From Linum tenue (taxonomy: Eukaryota; Streptophyta; Magnoliopsida; Malpighiales; Linaceae), in the NCBI GenBank assembly GCA_946122785.1, contig CAMGYJ010000003.1, forward strand, positions 25,065,811-25,129,810: DNA of 64,000 nucleotides, written 5' to 3'. The translations under genes and the position numbers were made by a program. Shown in pieces: positions 10,672 through 22,680 of the stretch; the stretch's first letter is position 1; each line of letters opens with the position of its first letter. Under the pieces are notes generated by a model. The model was not told the origin of the DNA. It made no database searches and saw only the letters and a list, made by a program, of their open reading frames with translations.

Positions 10672-12939
10672 CTTCGAATCTCTCGGCTGCTTTCCCCGGC
10701 GATAGGTTCACGGTCGCGACGCCATCCAGTCTCAACTTAACCCGCCATTTCAGCGCGAGGAAAGCCACTCAATTTCTATACAGTGCCACAAGCGGTTCCA
10801 ACACTGACCAGAGAAGTAGTAGCCCGCCACTTGCCTTCTCGAGGAAACATCAGCTTTTGATCGACGAAATTCAAATCGACGAAGCTGACTATGAAGAGGA
10901 AGATGAAGATGAAGAAGTTAGCGAGGAAGATTCGCGTTTGCTGTCGCTCAGCGTGAAGCCTAACAGAAGCATGGCTTTGCTTGACGACTACGAGATGGAA
11001 GAACTCGACTACTCCGCTGACCCTAACCATCGAAGTGGTTAGTTCTTGTTCTCTAATTTGCTATCACTTTTCTAATTTTGGACGGTCCTTTGTGATAGTT
11101 GATGGTGAAAGTGCAGGATATGTTGCTGTGGTTGGTAAACCGAATGTTGGAAAGAGCACATTGTCGAACCAAATGATAGGGCAGAAGTTGTCTATAGTTA
11201 CGGATAAGCCTCAGACTACCAGGCATCGAATTCTTGGTATAAGTTCTGGCCCAGACTACCAGGTTTGATTTTTGGGGTTCTGTTATTGGTTGCTTCTTTG
11301 TTGGTTTGATGCACTTCATTGGATTCACCTGGAGGTTTAGCATCATTGAGCAAAAGATTCCCATATCAATTGGGTTACGTACAATAATAAATGAACAAGT
11401 CCATAATGTAGATAAGATAAGATAAGAGGATGCAAGATGCTTGAGCTTTGTGTTCTTCATCCGATATAAAGGGGTTTTCTGCAGATGGTACTCTACGACA
11501 CACCCGGTGTGATCGAGAGGAAGATGCACAAGCTGGATACCATGATGATGAAGAATGTTCGGAGTGCAGCAGTTAACGCAGACTGTGTACTAGTTATCGT
11601 TGATGCAAGCAAAATGCCAGAAACGGTATTTAGAAATTCCTGGTTGTTAAAGACTCTTAAAAGTGGTTCTAGGTTTACTAAAGTTAGGATCCCCTGATCC
11701 AGATTGATGAGGTGTTTGAAGACGAAGGTGCTGGTAGTCTAAGAGACAATGTGCCTATCCTGCTGGTGCTGAACAAAAAAGACCTCATCAAACCTGGTGA
11801 AGTTGCGAAGAAGCTTCAGGTTGGAACTCTCACATTTGGTTACTAGCAGCCCCAGTTATCTTTAATTGGTGTGTTTAGGAAATTGTATGTTACATGCTAT
11901 TGGTATGAATATGATAACTGAAACGAAGTGATATCTGTGCAGTGGTACGAGAAACATACCAATGTCGATGAGGTTATTCCTGTCAGTGCAAAATATGGTC
12001 ATGGGGTGGAAGATATCAAGGAATGGATACTATCCAAACTTCCAAAGGGGCCTGCTTACTATCCAAAGGTCATCCATCTTTGTTATAGTATCGGGTGCCA
12101 TCTTATTTTAGCATATTGCTGCATCTGCCTCTATTTTTTCCCTCAGTGTAGTACCCTCAAGGAATAATTTCACCTTTTTCCTGCCAATTCGAGTGATTGC
12201 CTGCCCTCTTTGAACTTATTCCTGCATATATCTTCCATCTCTTACCTTTTAGTTGCTGCTGATTTTGCAGGACATCATTAGCGAGCACCCGGAAAGATTC
12301 TTTATTGCAGAAATAGTAAGAGAAAAGATCTTTATGCAATTCCGCAATGAAGTTCCTTATGCAAGTCAGGTGTGCTGTAATGTTATTTGACTCTGCGACT
12401 TGTCTGATTCAAATCATAGATGATGGAATATGTTGCTAAAGTATGTTTTTGATACCTTCAGGTAAATGTGGTTAGCTATAAAGCTAGGCCAGGAGCAAAA
12501 GATTTTATGCAGGTGGAGATCATTGTTGAGAAGAACTCCCAGAAGATCATAATGCTTGGCAGGGTGAGTGTTGTCTTGATGATGGATTGTGTTAAGAGGG
12601 TGTTTCTTTTATATAAAAAAAAATATTAACTGCATTCTGTGATGAAGCTGATGTTTGGAAGGCTGTGTAAATGCAGGATGGAAAGGCCATGAAATTACTA
12701 GCAACAGCAGCTAGACTTGACATTGAAGATTTCTTGCAGAAAAAAGTCTACCTTGAGGTGCAAACCTATAATTCTTTGACTGGACTGGGTTTTCTTTTGT
12801 CCCACCAACTTTACAAAGAGTTACTGACATGGGCGTTTGACTGTTGTTATAGATCGAGGTGAAAGTGAAAGAGAATTGGCGGCAAGATGAGGGTCTACTG
12901 AAGCACTACGGTTATGGCGGACAAATTCGAGCGTTGTGA
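10662..12939 (+). CDS. ERA: ERA-type GTPase with KH domain, chloroplast-targeted
   Basis: Nine exons join in frame to 424 residues: 10662-11037, 11117-11262, 11485-11625, 11703-11819, 11943-12068, 12271-12369, 12462-12563, 12677-12757 and 12853-12939. All introns are GT-AG. Visible GTPase motifs are G1 GKPNVGKS (132-139), G2 around TTRH (159-162), G3 DTPG (179-182), G4 NKKD (245-248) and G5 SAK (275-277). The KH domain has its GRDG loop at 368-371. The N-terminus (1-60) is rich in Ser, Ala, Thr and Arg with few acidic residues, like a plastid transit peptide. An acidic linker (about 73-92) follows, then the GTPase. ERA proteins bind the 3' end of small-subunit rRNA through KH and assist ribosome assembly, here probably in the chloroplast. 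The length matches the Arabidopsis homologue (about 427 residues). A Mutator-like element ends about 110 bp upstream. The gene looks intact. Confidence 0.93.
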
Positions 12940-13147
12940 TCGGGCAGCCACTTCCTCCATATCTTCATCCTCTCAGAATGTAATGTAAGTGAAAGATGCA
13001 AGAATATAATTGGTCAACTTTGCCAGGGGAACAGTTTTGTCTTAAAGGTTGGAGGAATATGATTTTGTTTTTTTTGCTGAGTCTCCTCTTTCTGTTTGAA
13101 ATGAACAAAAATATTATTTAATAAGGAGGTAATATGCACAGGAGCTA

Positions 13148-13765
13148 CCGCTGCAAATGAGGCGAGTCGAGCCAATTTTTGATCTAGCTTGCATTTGACT
13201 CGTTAATAAACGAGCTGAGTTCGAGCTGGGCTTGTTTACTAGAACCTTGGCTTGTGTTTGACTCGAGCTCGACACGAGCTTGACTTATAAACGAGCTCAC
13301 GAGCTCTACTCAAGCTCAACTCATCAATCAGCTTGCCATATTGGCTCTAGCTGTTCATGGGATGTAATTTCGTTGTAATTAGTCATGAGTAATCTATGAT
13401 ACATAATTTCTATTTAAAATTGTAAATGAGACATATTGATCACATGCTTAAATTCGTAAACAACATATATCGAGATATATATATTCTAAAAACCCTATCA
13501 GAGACCAACAAGGCAACCTATTAAGTTGTTAATTGTGGTGGCTCGGTAGTCATACCGTCAAGTCAACTTATAGCTCAATACGAGCTAGTTTTCGAGTTGA
13601 GTTCAACAAGCCACTGAGTCAAGTTGGCTCACGAGTCTAGCCTTGTGAGTTGAACAAGGATTAACTAAATCGCAGCTCGTTAATAAACGAACTAAGTGCC
13701 GAACGAATTTTTACTGAGCTGAATGTAAAGCCGCTCGTGAGCAGTTTGGCTCATTTGAAGTCTAG
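13148..13765. mobile_element. hAT-like element filled with ACGAGC repeats
   Basis: The inner ends are similar: GCTGCAAATGAGGCGAG on the left, and TTCAAATGAGCCAAA as the complement of the right. Flanking words AGGAGCTA (13140-13147) and AGGAGCAC (13766-13773) agree in six of eight positions, so the duplication is degenerate. The interior is dense in GAGCTCG and ACGAGCT words in both orientations. No ORF. Boundaries are tentative. Confidence 0.5.
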
Positions 13766-13788
13766 AGGAGCACCTAATAAATTACCTA

Positions 13789-15073
13789 TAGAGGTGGCAA
13801 TTGGATCGGATTCGTGGATTCGTAAATTGGATTGGTGGATCTATGGATCAAATGGATTGGATCCAATGGATTGGTGGATTCATGGATTGGATCAAATGGA
13901 TTGGTGGATTGATTCATGAATCCAAATGACATCCAAAGCTTGGACCAAAATGTAAATTTTGAAAAGTTTAGGTACTAAAATGTCATAATAAAAATTTTTA
14001 GGTACCAAAATGTAATTTTCCAATGACATTTTTCTTATAAAAATATAAATTTTAGGTACCAAAATGTACAATATAAAAAATATAGGTACCAAATCGTAAT
14101 TCGCCATTTGGATCCATGGATTGATCCATGAATCCACCAATCCAATTGGATTTGGATCAAATGGATTGGATTTAAATGGATTGGATTAAGTGGATAATTT
14201 GGTGGATGGATTGGACTGGATTCATGGATTTGGATCCTAATTGCCACTAGGGATGTCAATCCAACCCGTAACCATGGGTACCCTACCCGACCGTAACCGG
14301 TCAACGAGGGTAATTATCCGCTTTGACGGGTTAAGGGGCGGGTACGGGTAATACCCGGTTTCAAAATAAAGGGTAGGGTACGGGTATGGTAATCGATAAT
14401 ACCCGCCCCGTTATACCCGCCCCGCTAATTAAAGGTTGATTTTTCTTACCCACCAGCAACCCAGCACCCACTGGCCACTGCCCGCTGCCCACTACCCAAC
14501 CAGAAGACAATCACAGCGACACCCACACTCCACAGACTCACTCACTTTGATAGCTTAGCCCATTGCTTTAATCACAATCTCACTCGACCCTTTCTCCTGG
14601 AAACACATAAAAAGCTCCAAACTTTACCAAACAAACGAGGGAAAGAAAGACAACCCATGTAATAATCAAATGAATGAAGAAAGACAATTAGATTCCCGAG
14701 TGAACCAAACATAACCCCATAAAGAAATTTGAAGATAGGTGGAATTATAGCCTTCCCATTTCTGCTGTGTAGGTGGAATTATATGTTTCTGTTCTGTGAC
14801 TTGTTGGAATTATATGTTTACCTAGGGAATTATATGTTTACCTAGGGTTCAAATTAGATTCATATTGTCAATGTGGCTGTGTTTTCCCTGATCGTACCCA
14901 TGGTTACCCGAATACCCGTGGTTACCCGATGGGTAGGGTATGGCTATATCATTTTCATACCCGGTGGTTATTTGGTTGGGTATTTTAGGAGGCTCTACCC
15001 GGCGGGTTAGGAATTGGTATAGGGTAAACCCGCACCCGACCCTACCCATTGACATCCCTAATTGCCACCTCTC
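13789..15073. mobile_element. hAT-type MITE (TGGATT-rich), host of a nested element
   Basis: The left end TAGAGGTGGCAATT mirrors the right end AATTGCCACCTCTC. An exact 8-bp target duplication ATTACCTA lies at 13781-13788 and 15074-15081. The arms consist of GGATTGGTGGAT-like words in both orientations, with four GGTACCAAAATGTA-like segments in the centre. A second element is inserted at 14248-15060. Without it this element is about 465 bp. A diverged relative occurs at 61990-62690. Confidence 0.85.
14248..15060. mobile_element. hAT-type element nested in the previous MITE
   Basis: The ends are TAGGGATGTCAAT and ATTGACATCCCTA, a perfect 13-bp inverted repeat. They are flanked by the exact 8-bp target duplication ATTGCCAC (14240-14247 and 15061-15068). 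Subterminal zones are rich in TACCCG and CGGGTA. The central part (14450-14860) is ordinary AT-rich DNA with no coding content. The insertion point lies within the right terminal repeat of the older host element. Confidence 0.9.
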
Positions 15074-15081
15074 ATTACCTA

Positions 15082-16611
15082 TATTAGTTGAATGAACCAC
15101 TTGCCTCCCTCGCAAATGCCCCTTTTAGTTAGGCCGAAGCCCAAAAGTCGTGTATTTGTTCCTGGGGCATGATCTGGGGAGCCTGCTGGGCCAAGGTGGG
15201 CGGCCTGTTCTTATGAACCCAAAGCCGAGCACGAGAGCCCATCAAGAAATAGTTTTCAAGTTCAGTAACAAACTAACCATATAGTGCTTAATATTATTTT
15301 ATTTTATTTTATTTGATTCTGCCGAGTTTCAAGACATGAGCTGGTTCGTTGAATCAATGCTGCTGGATCTGGTTCCGGAATCTGGATGCATCCATCATTC
15401 CATCTATCTTCTTGTGTCAGAAAAAGGCCGGTGACACGTGTCCCCTTACGGATGGATTGTTTTGTTTGTTATGATCCGCAGATGCCCCCTCCGTCCGTCG
15501 GTGGCAATTGCCAAACTTAAGGCCGGACGACAATGACAGTGACCCTCCCCACTTTCTTTTTGATCATTTCGATTTACAGGCAAACAAAAGATATATGTTC
15601 CATAGTTCTCTGTCACTACCTGATAAGTAGACCATAATGGTAACAGTTGAAATGAAGGCCTTACCAGCCAGCAATTAACCGACATGCAGGCAGCGCACTT
15701 AGTACTGCAATTTAGTGCGGGAAAATGCTTATGGTTGGGCACTTACCCCATTGAGATTGAAGCAGAAAACAAAGAACGGTGCCAATGATAACTCTGAAAA
15801 ACAGGGGAAGTAGAAGAGGATAGTATTTATGTATGTAGTAAGGGGCTGGGCAGGTCACATGGCTTCGAATTCCTTCCTTGTGTCTATGATAGAGATATGA
15901 GGCAGACTCTCTACGTGGGCGGGCAGTCTGGGCTTTGTTGTTCTGTGGTTGTGGTAGTGATGTCTCCTTGCAAGTGCCATGTTACATGCATAAATACTAT
16001 CTCGCATGTCAAGTCGTGTGTCCGACAGTGGCTCGATTTCGATGGATCCATGAAAGATGTTCATAGTGGCGGTCTGGGTACTCGTCTCATTTGATGCTAA
16101 CTGTAATTTGCTTTTTAATGAATTGATGTCTATGACATGATTTTTTGTTGTTGTTGCTGTTTAATTCTTTGAATACTCACAATTGGTGATTTGACGATTG
16201 TTAGTCGCGTCGGACATATGTCTCATGATATGAGTGGAGCTCTTCTGGAAAATATTTAGAATTTGGAGGTTGTATTCTTATTTCAAATTTCACTATTTGT
16301 TCTTTAGCTCCTCGTCGTTTTGCTATAGTTGTCCAGTTAGTGAGTTAAGTGAAATGTTGGCCAACCGACAACACCCGCCATTATAGAGTTTCCCAGCCAG
16401 TACCAGACTACCAGTGGTATTTGCTACTTTCACTTTCTTCCATGGAGTCCCAGGCCCACCACAGCCATGAAATTTCCTCCGCACAATGCTCAACAATTTT
16501 CGCAAATTACGCCATGAAATAGGATGGATGGATGGATTCCCATGTGCGAGCTGGACACCAAAGCCCTTCTTTTTCTTCCTTTTCATCTTTAAAACTTTCC
16601 TTTTCACCTGT
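15082..16611. other. Intergenic DNA, no gene recognised
   Basis: Short frames on both strands (up to 117 codons) have no recognisable domain and composition typical of chance frames. No RNA gene or repeat with clear ends was seen. Confidence 0.5.
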
Positions 16612-17841
16612 ATAGCCAAAACTTTGACGGTTTTGCTAAATATAGCCACTTTTGGAGAAATACCAGAAATAGCCACTTCCGTCCAATTGTTTGACGGTGT
16701 TAGTTAACAGGCTGAGTGGACAAACGGAACATCCGACGTGGCTTTTATCGCCGAACAAGTTAATTCCACGTGGAAAAAAAAAGTTGAAACGGTAAATGCG
16801 TTGTTTTACACCTCAGTCACTTTCTATCGTTTTCATTTTCGCTTCCCTTTCCCCGAGTCGATATCCAGAGAAAACCCCTCTTCTCCGACCCCTCTTCTCC
16901 GACGAAGCACGACGCTCCCCCTTCTCCAGATCGGCGGCGGTAGCCGTCGCGATTCACTGTTGGTGAGGGGGAATCGACCACTCAAGTCGGCCCTGGCCTT
17001 CTCTTCCTCCCTCGTCTGCCATTAAACCCATAAAATCAAAAAAAAATAAACTCAGATCTATGTTCCCAAAACCAGAATCAAACGAAAACCCAAAGAAATC
17101 GACATATAAGATAAAAAATCGCACAGACGTTCGTCGACGTTGAGAAACGGCGTCGCCCCCCGTCGTCAGTCTTCTCTTCCTCCCTCATCTGCTATTAAAC
17201 CCAGAAAAAACAAAACAAAACTCAGATCTGACTTTTCAAAACCAGAACCAAACGGAAACCCCAGAGAAATCGACATGTAAGATAAAAAAACCACTCACCT
17301 TCGTCGCCGATGTGAAGGGCCGCGTCGCCCCTCGCCGTCGTCATTGTCATCGCCAGGCAGTGTTCGCCTCCAGTCTCCGCCAGCACAGTATTTTTTTCAT
17401 TTCGATCGTTTTTTCCAGAAGTAATGAGAGGGAAAGGGGTAAATCGAAGAAAAGAAGAACAAGGCGAAGCCCTTTTTGGTTCGGTTCGGAGGATTGTGGG
17501 TTTGGAGGAGAAAAGAAAGAAATCGAGAAAGAGAAGTGAGAGTTGTCTGGCGAAGGGAACGAGAGAGAAAGAAAAAAACGAGAGAGAGAACGGATTTTTT
17601 TTTTACCCATTATAAATGACGTGGCATCCCACATGTCAATAGATGCTGAGGTGGTAAGGAAACACAAGGTGAGGTGGCAGCCACATCATCTGTCCGTTAA
17701 ATAGACTAACGGTGTCATTGACGCCGTCAAACTATTTAACGGAAATGGCTATATTTGTCATCGAACTTTCAAAATCCTGGCTATTTCTGGTATTTCTCCA
17801 AAAGTGGCTATATTTGTCACAACCGTCAAAGTTTTGGCTAT
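16612..17841. mobile_element. Long-TIR non-autonomous element upstream of the mannanase gene
   Basis: The left end (16612 on) begins ATAGCCAAAACTTTGACGG. The complement of the right end begins identically, and the match continues for about 65 bp through TATAGCCACTTTTGGAGAAA. A long inverted repeat with no transposase suggests a Mutator-like MITE, but I found no clear 9-bp target duplication. The interior has a direct duplication of about 115 bp (starting 16998 and 17171, CTTCTCTTCCTCCCTC) and GA-rich DNA on the right. Open frames inside are low complexity. Confidence 0.7.
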
Positions 17842-18079
17842 GGAAATGAATTTGGCCCTAAATTTTTGTATTTTAGCCCCTCTTCTTTGTCACAAACAGT
17901 TAACTCGTAGCGTTTCCTCTTTTGTTCCCCTGGCCCGCATTTTATTAATGAAGAAAATGAATTGATTCCTTCATTTAGCAGTTGATATACAAGACAATTA
18001 CACAAAGTCCAGGGTGCTCTGTTTTTTCTTTTAACTATAAACCTCCATTCTGAACCAGGAATTGTACACCTCCCATTCC

Positions 18080-18083
<4 letters not shown>

Positions 18084-18110
<27 letters not shown>
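18084..18110. repeat. GA microsatellite immediately before the mannanase start codon
   Basis: A run of about 13 GA dinucleotides ends directly at the ATG at 18111, so it forms the end of the 5' untranslated region. Such repeats vary in length between alleles and can affect expression. Confidence 0.9.
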
Positions 18111-18114
<4 letters not shown>

Positions 18115-19989
18115 GGAACTTGGGTTTGGCTTTTCTCTTCACCATTCTGCTCCACCAGTGTTTCTTCCGCCCTCACGGCGGCGTGGAAGCGACGGGGGCC
18201 GGTTTCATCCAAACCAGAGGACCCCATTTCGTGCTGAACGGCGACCTCTTCTACGCCAACGGCTTCAATGCCTACTGGCTGATGTACGTCGCCGCCGACC
18301 CAACTCAGAGATCCAAAGTGTCGGCCGCTTTCCGAGAAGCGAGGAGCCACGACCTCACCGTCGCCAGGACTTGGGCCTTCAGCGACGGCGGTTACAGGGC
18401 TCTCCAGTACGCCCCTGGCGCCTACAACCAAGACATGTTTCAGGTGATCTGATTGAAATCTCGTTGTGTTAAATTTCCATCTCTTTGTCTCTAAACTTGG
18501 GGATTTATCTGTCTTTCAGGGGCTGGATTTTGTGGTGGCTGAAGCGAGAAGGTACGGGATGAAGCTGATTCTGAGCTTTGCGAACAACTACGACAGCTTC
18601 GGTGGGAAGAAGCAGTATGTTAACTGGGCCAGAGCTCAGGGCGGCGGCGGCGGCCTTGCATCGGACGATGATTTCTTCACTCACCCTCTTGTTAGGACCT
18701 ACTACAAGAACCACATTCGGGTATATAAACAGATAATTACTTGTTTCCCTCTGTTGCGACTCTGTTTCGTTCGCGTCTCTGTTTCTGTATTCACTCTGCT
18801 CTCGGAAACCCAGAAGTGGATAAAGTACTAAACTTTGAATCAGTCGCTGACCGTAGATCTTCGTCGGCCCAATTTCTGCAGACGGTTCTCAACCGGCAGA
18901 ACACATTCACAGGAATTCGGTACAAGGACGACCCAACAATCATGGCGTGGGAGCTGATGAACGAGCCCAGATGCACTTCGGATTCCTCTGGCAGGACTAT
19001 CCAGGTCTGTTTCTTTCAGTAGTCAAAAAGAAAGTGAAATTTGTTGCTTTTCCCTTTACTCTCTCCGTGATTGACGGGTTGGAATGGAAGAATCCCAATT
19101 TCTCGTTTTCAATTTTGGGTCTCGATTTCATTACTATACACATTTTCCCTTTTTCCCCTGCACTCTCTGACTTGACTAGTGACACCTTTCTTTACCTTCT
19201 GAAATTTTGGTCAAACGACAACAGGCTTGGATAACGGAAATGGCGTGGTTTGTGAAATCCATAGACAGGAATCACTTGCTGGAAGCTGGTCTAGAAGGGT
19301 TCTACGGGCCATCTACTCCACAAAGGATGAATGTCAACCCTCCCGTTCAAGTTGGAACTGATTTCGTCGCCAACAACAGGGTTTCCGGCATCGATTTTGC
19401 TACAGTCCATTCATATCCTGACCAATGGTAACTAACCAAAATAACAATCTAACAATACAATTGGACATTGAATCCCTTAAATGGTTCTTTACTAATTGTT
19501 GCCCTTCTTTACATTGATCAATCCAGGCTATCCAACTCCAACGATGAATCGCAGCTGTCATTCATGAACAACTGGCTCGACGCCCACATCCAGGACGCGC
19601 AGTACGTACTTCGAAAGCCGATACTCATCGCGGAATTCGGCAAGTCGTGGAAGGACGCGGGCTTCTCCGCCTACCGGAGAGACCAGCTGTTCAATGCCGT
19701 GTACTACAAGATATACGCGTCGGCCAAGCGCGGCGGGGCGGCGGCAGGGGGACTGTTCTGGCAGCTGCTGACGGAAGGCATGGACAGCTTCCGAGACGGG
19801 TACGAGGTGGTTCTGGGGCAGAGTTCGTCGACAGGGGATTTGATAGCGCGGCAGTCTCACAAGCTGTATCAGGTGAGGAAGATTTTTGGGAGGATGAGGA
19901 ACCAGGAGAGGTGGAGGAAGGCCAGAGCTGCGAGGAAGGGTCAGTGGCAGAGTGGTAGTAGAAATGGCAGGAAGGGAGTTGGGAACTGA
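18111..19989 (+). CDS. MAN: Mannan endo-1,4-beta-mannosidase (GH5), secreted
   Basis: Five exons (18111-18443, 18520-18720, 18882-19004, 19225-19427, 19527-19989) join with matching phases and GT-AG introns to 440 residues. Residues 1-27 are a signal peptide ([11 protein letters not shown] hydrophobic core), so the enzyme enters the secretory pathway and acts in the cell wall. Family marks are [27 protein letters not shown] and KKQYVNWAR. The catalytic acid/base is E206 in ELMNEPRC and the nucleophile is E323 in LIAEFGKS. The enzyme cleaves internal beta-1,4-mannosyl bonds of mannan, glucomannan and galactomannan during wall loosening, seed germination or fruit softening. The length matches plant family members (about 430-450). 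The last 40 residues are rich in Arg, Lys and Gly ([16 protein letters not shown]). A basic tail occurs in some plant homologues, but this one ends in a Gly/Ser/Arg-rich stretch. The gene looks intact. Confidence 0.94.
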
Positions 19990-21143
19990 CAGTAGCAATT
20001 GTAGTGCGTTTTGGGGGGGAAATTGAAATGTAGAACTGTTGTTTTCGTTTATGTGACTGTGATGTGGTAAGGGTCCTTCTCTTGGAGATGATTGTTTAGT
20101 TGGTCGTCCAGGAGGGGCAAAGCAGTATGTTGCCTTGTAATGGTTTTTTGAGTTTCAATATGGATGTGAAGAAGGAAGAAGTTTTGTTAGGGCTGTGAAT
20201 TGTTGTCGCTTGGCTCTTTCTCGCAAAAGCAACTGACCCGGTTCGTTGTTCGGATTACTTTAATTTATTAATTATGTAATGGGGAAAGAGCTAGAGCCGA
20301 AAAATATTTATTTGGGTCGAACCCACAATTTGAAACTATTTGAGTCCATATAATTATACCTATAAAGAAATATCGACCATCTAGCTGTTCGCTTAAACCA
20401 ATTCACACTTTCTTTATCGGTGTTTCCACATTTATGTTTGTTATAAAAAAAAATTGCAAAAATTACATTCGAGTTGATATTCATTTTTTTTAGCCAATGT
20501 AATAGGTCTAATTTAGACTCAAACTAAATAGTCGTTTATTGTTATGACATTCAAGTGATATTATCAAATATGATTTGACTGGTAATAAATTGGGTTTGGG
20601 AAGGATGTTTTTTGCAATTCATAGCGGAGGGAACTTTTTAGGCCACGTTTGGCATTAGTTGTTCATTCACCACTACATCCAACGCTAAGGTATCACTTTC
20701 CCATAAGACTTTTAGCGAAATGAGATTATCTAAATTTCATCAGTTTTGGGTTTCAAAATAGTAAATTTGCAATCACTTAATTACATTGTTTCCATCTCCT
20801 ACTTTTAAATGTGTGAGATTTAAATTTTTTTTATCTAAATTTCATAGCAAAATATGAACCTGTAAACATTGGCAGAGGTAAGTGAATAACTAAAGATCAC
20901 AATGATTGTAGCTTTAGTGGTATGGAGGTATATTTGAGCTCATACATCAATTAAATGCATCTCATCTTTCATTGAAACTAAGCGAAATTTAGAAAGTCAT
21001 TCATTGTTATATAAAAGTATTTGAGTAAAATATGTTTGGAAACTGAAATTGCATGCATCAGTGAATAATAGAGTTCTTAATTGATATATATATATACCCA
21101 TATATATAATAGAGGAGTATATTATACCTACAACCCATTAAAA
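19990..21143. other. Downstream of mannanase, AT-rich intergenic DNA
   Basis: The first 250 bp probably hold the mannanase 3' untranslated region. The remainder is AT-rich with no open frame of interest and no recognised repeat ends. Confidence 0.5.
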
Positions 21144-21678
21144 ATAGGGTTAATATATTTGTATGACCTGAACTTTGCATATAATAAACATCCTCGCCAA
21201 TCTTTTCGATCTATAACATCCTGGCCCAAACTATAGATCAAAGTAACGAAATTTGCCAAACCCGATGTTTGACCGTTATCTTGGATGGTCAAACACGTTG
21301 ACTAATGGTCAACGCGCCACGTCACTGCCAAATCAACAACTTACACTTAATTTTTTATACTTTCCACCTATTATCATTTTTCTTTTTCTTGGTTCAAAAT
21401 GAAATTAAATTTTCTTCTTCTTTTGGTTCAAAATGAAAAATAAAAATGGTAATAGGTGAAAAATATAAATTTTTTAAGTGAAAGTTGCTGACTTGGCAGT
21501 GACATGGCACGTTGACCGTTAGTCAACGCTTTGACCGTCCAAGATAAGGTCAAACATCGGGTTTGACCAATTTCGTTATTTTGATGTATAGTTTGGGCTA
21601 GGATGTTATAGACCGAAAAGATTAGCCAGGATGTTTATTATGTGCAAAGTTCAGGTCATACAAATATATTAACCCTAT
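21144..21678. mobile_element. Foldback MITE with ~230-bp inverted arms
   Basis: The left arm begins ATAGGGTTAATATATTTGTA and the right arm ends with its exact complement. The arms match for roughly 230 bp with few differences: shared blocks include GACCTGAACTTTGCA, CATCCTGGC, AAACCCGATGTTTGACC and GTTGACTAATGGTCAACG. The short loop near 21400 is AT-rich. A possible target duplication of AAAA-type is ambiguous. No coding content. Confidence 0.8.
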
Positions 21679-21971
21679 AAAATACACAACAAATTTGTTC
21701 AATCTAATTTGTTATGACCAAGATTGTCACTCGATTCCACCAATGAGTCGTTTAAGAAAGTGGGTTAAGCATTAATGGATGAATTGGATCAACCTGGTTA
21801 AGCCTAGCTTTACTCAGATCCATGCAAATTTTATTGATTTCACGTGTATTATGCTTATATTTATGAAATTTCTATGATAAATTTAGATACAATGACAGAA
21901 AGGTTTTACGGGAAACAGGGTAAACATTGGTGCTGGTATCGGTTGGTAACGGTAACAAGGTAAAAAACTTT
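21679..21971. other. Intergenic DNA, nothing recognised
   Basis: AT-rich sequence with no gene, RNA or repeat ends that I can support. Confidence 0.4.
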
Positions 21972-22680
21972 CTTTCTAACATATATATCAAAATGATAGA
22001 TAACTTTAAATTTAATTTGCTGCATCAAGATATTTGAATTTGGAGATGAGATGAGGGAAATATGGTCTGATGTAAACTCACGGTCGACCCACTCTGACCC
22101 TGACTCAGCGAGAATAACGGGCCGCACGCACTCGTCGAGTTGATCACTATATGTTGAATTCTAAGTTGAACATTTGAATATTGATGTTATATAAGTATGT
22201 GTGAATTTTCACTATATGCCGGAAAATAGGTGAAATGCACCTATTTTTCAATTATTCTTTTTGCCTAACTCAATCTTTGGAATTCTAAGTTGAACATTTG
22301 AATATTCATGTTATATAAGTGTGTGTGAATTTTCACTATAAGTTTGATATAAGTACGGCATTTTATTTTGGTGTAATATTATACGTTATAACTTTTATGT
22401 TAGATGAGATTTGATATAATTTATCATAATAAATACAATATAATGACTCTTTCCATATTTTTCGGGCTAAACCGGGCTAAAATGAGTGACCCATTAACCC
22501 TTGACCCACTAGCTCGATCGGGTCCGGGTCAACCCACGGGTTGACAACCTTGGGTCTGATTAACAATGGTAAAGGAAGAAAGAGAGAATATCCAGGGTGA
22601 CACAACTTGAATGTTAGAAAAACTAAAAATAAATAATTTGATAAAATCAAACTGCCCTGTCAATTTAGGCAATTAAACTT
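21972..22680. repeat. Dispersed repeat A, split by a hAT insertion
   Basis: The segments 21972-22071 and 22561-22680 together match an uninterrupted copy at 25440-25690 (shared words ATATTTGAATTTGGAGATGA, AATATGGTCTGAT and AGAGAGAATATCCA). The break falls exactly at the hAT insertion 22072-22552. The parent transposon is not recognised. Confidence 0.75.
22072..22552. mobile_element. hAT-type non-autonomous element
   Basis: It is flanked by the exact 8-bp duplication GGTCTGAT (22064-22071 and 22553-22560). The right end, complemented, reads CAAGGTTGTCAACCCGTGGG, a form frequent in plant hAT elements. The left end GTAAACTCACGGTCGACCC is only partly similar. An unoccupied paralogous site at about 25546 confirms both junctions. 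Inside is a 126-bp-period duplication: AATTCTAAGTTGAACATTTG occurs near 22155 and near 22281. Confidence 0.8.

Noticed and set aside
11053..11529. 158-codon frame on -
   Set aside because: It runs across exons and introns of ERA. The + strand has the full GTPase motif set and matching splice phases.
17312..17667. Charged frames on both strands
   Set aside because: Low-complexity GA-rich interior of a non-autonomous element. No similarity recognised.
18062..18472. Alternative frame starting 18062
   Set aside because: The frame is out of phase with the mannanase. The ATG at 18111 gives a signal peptide and correct phase.
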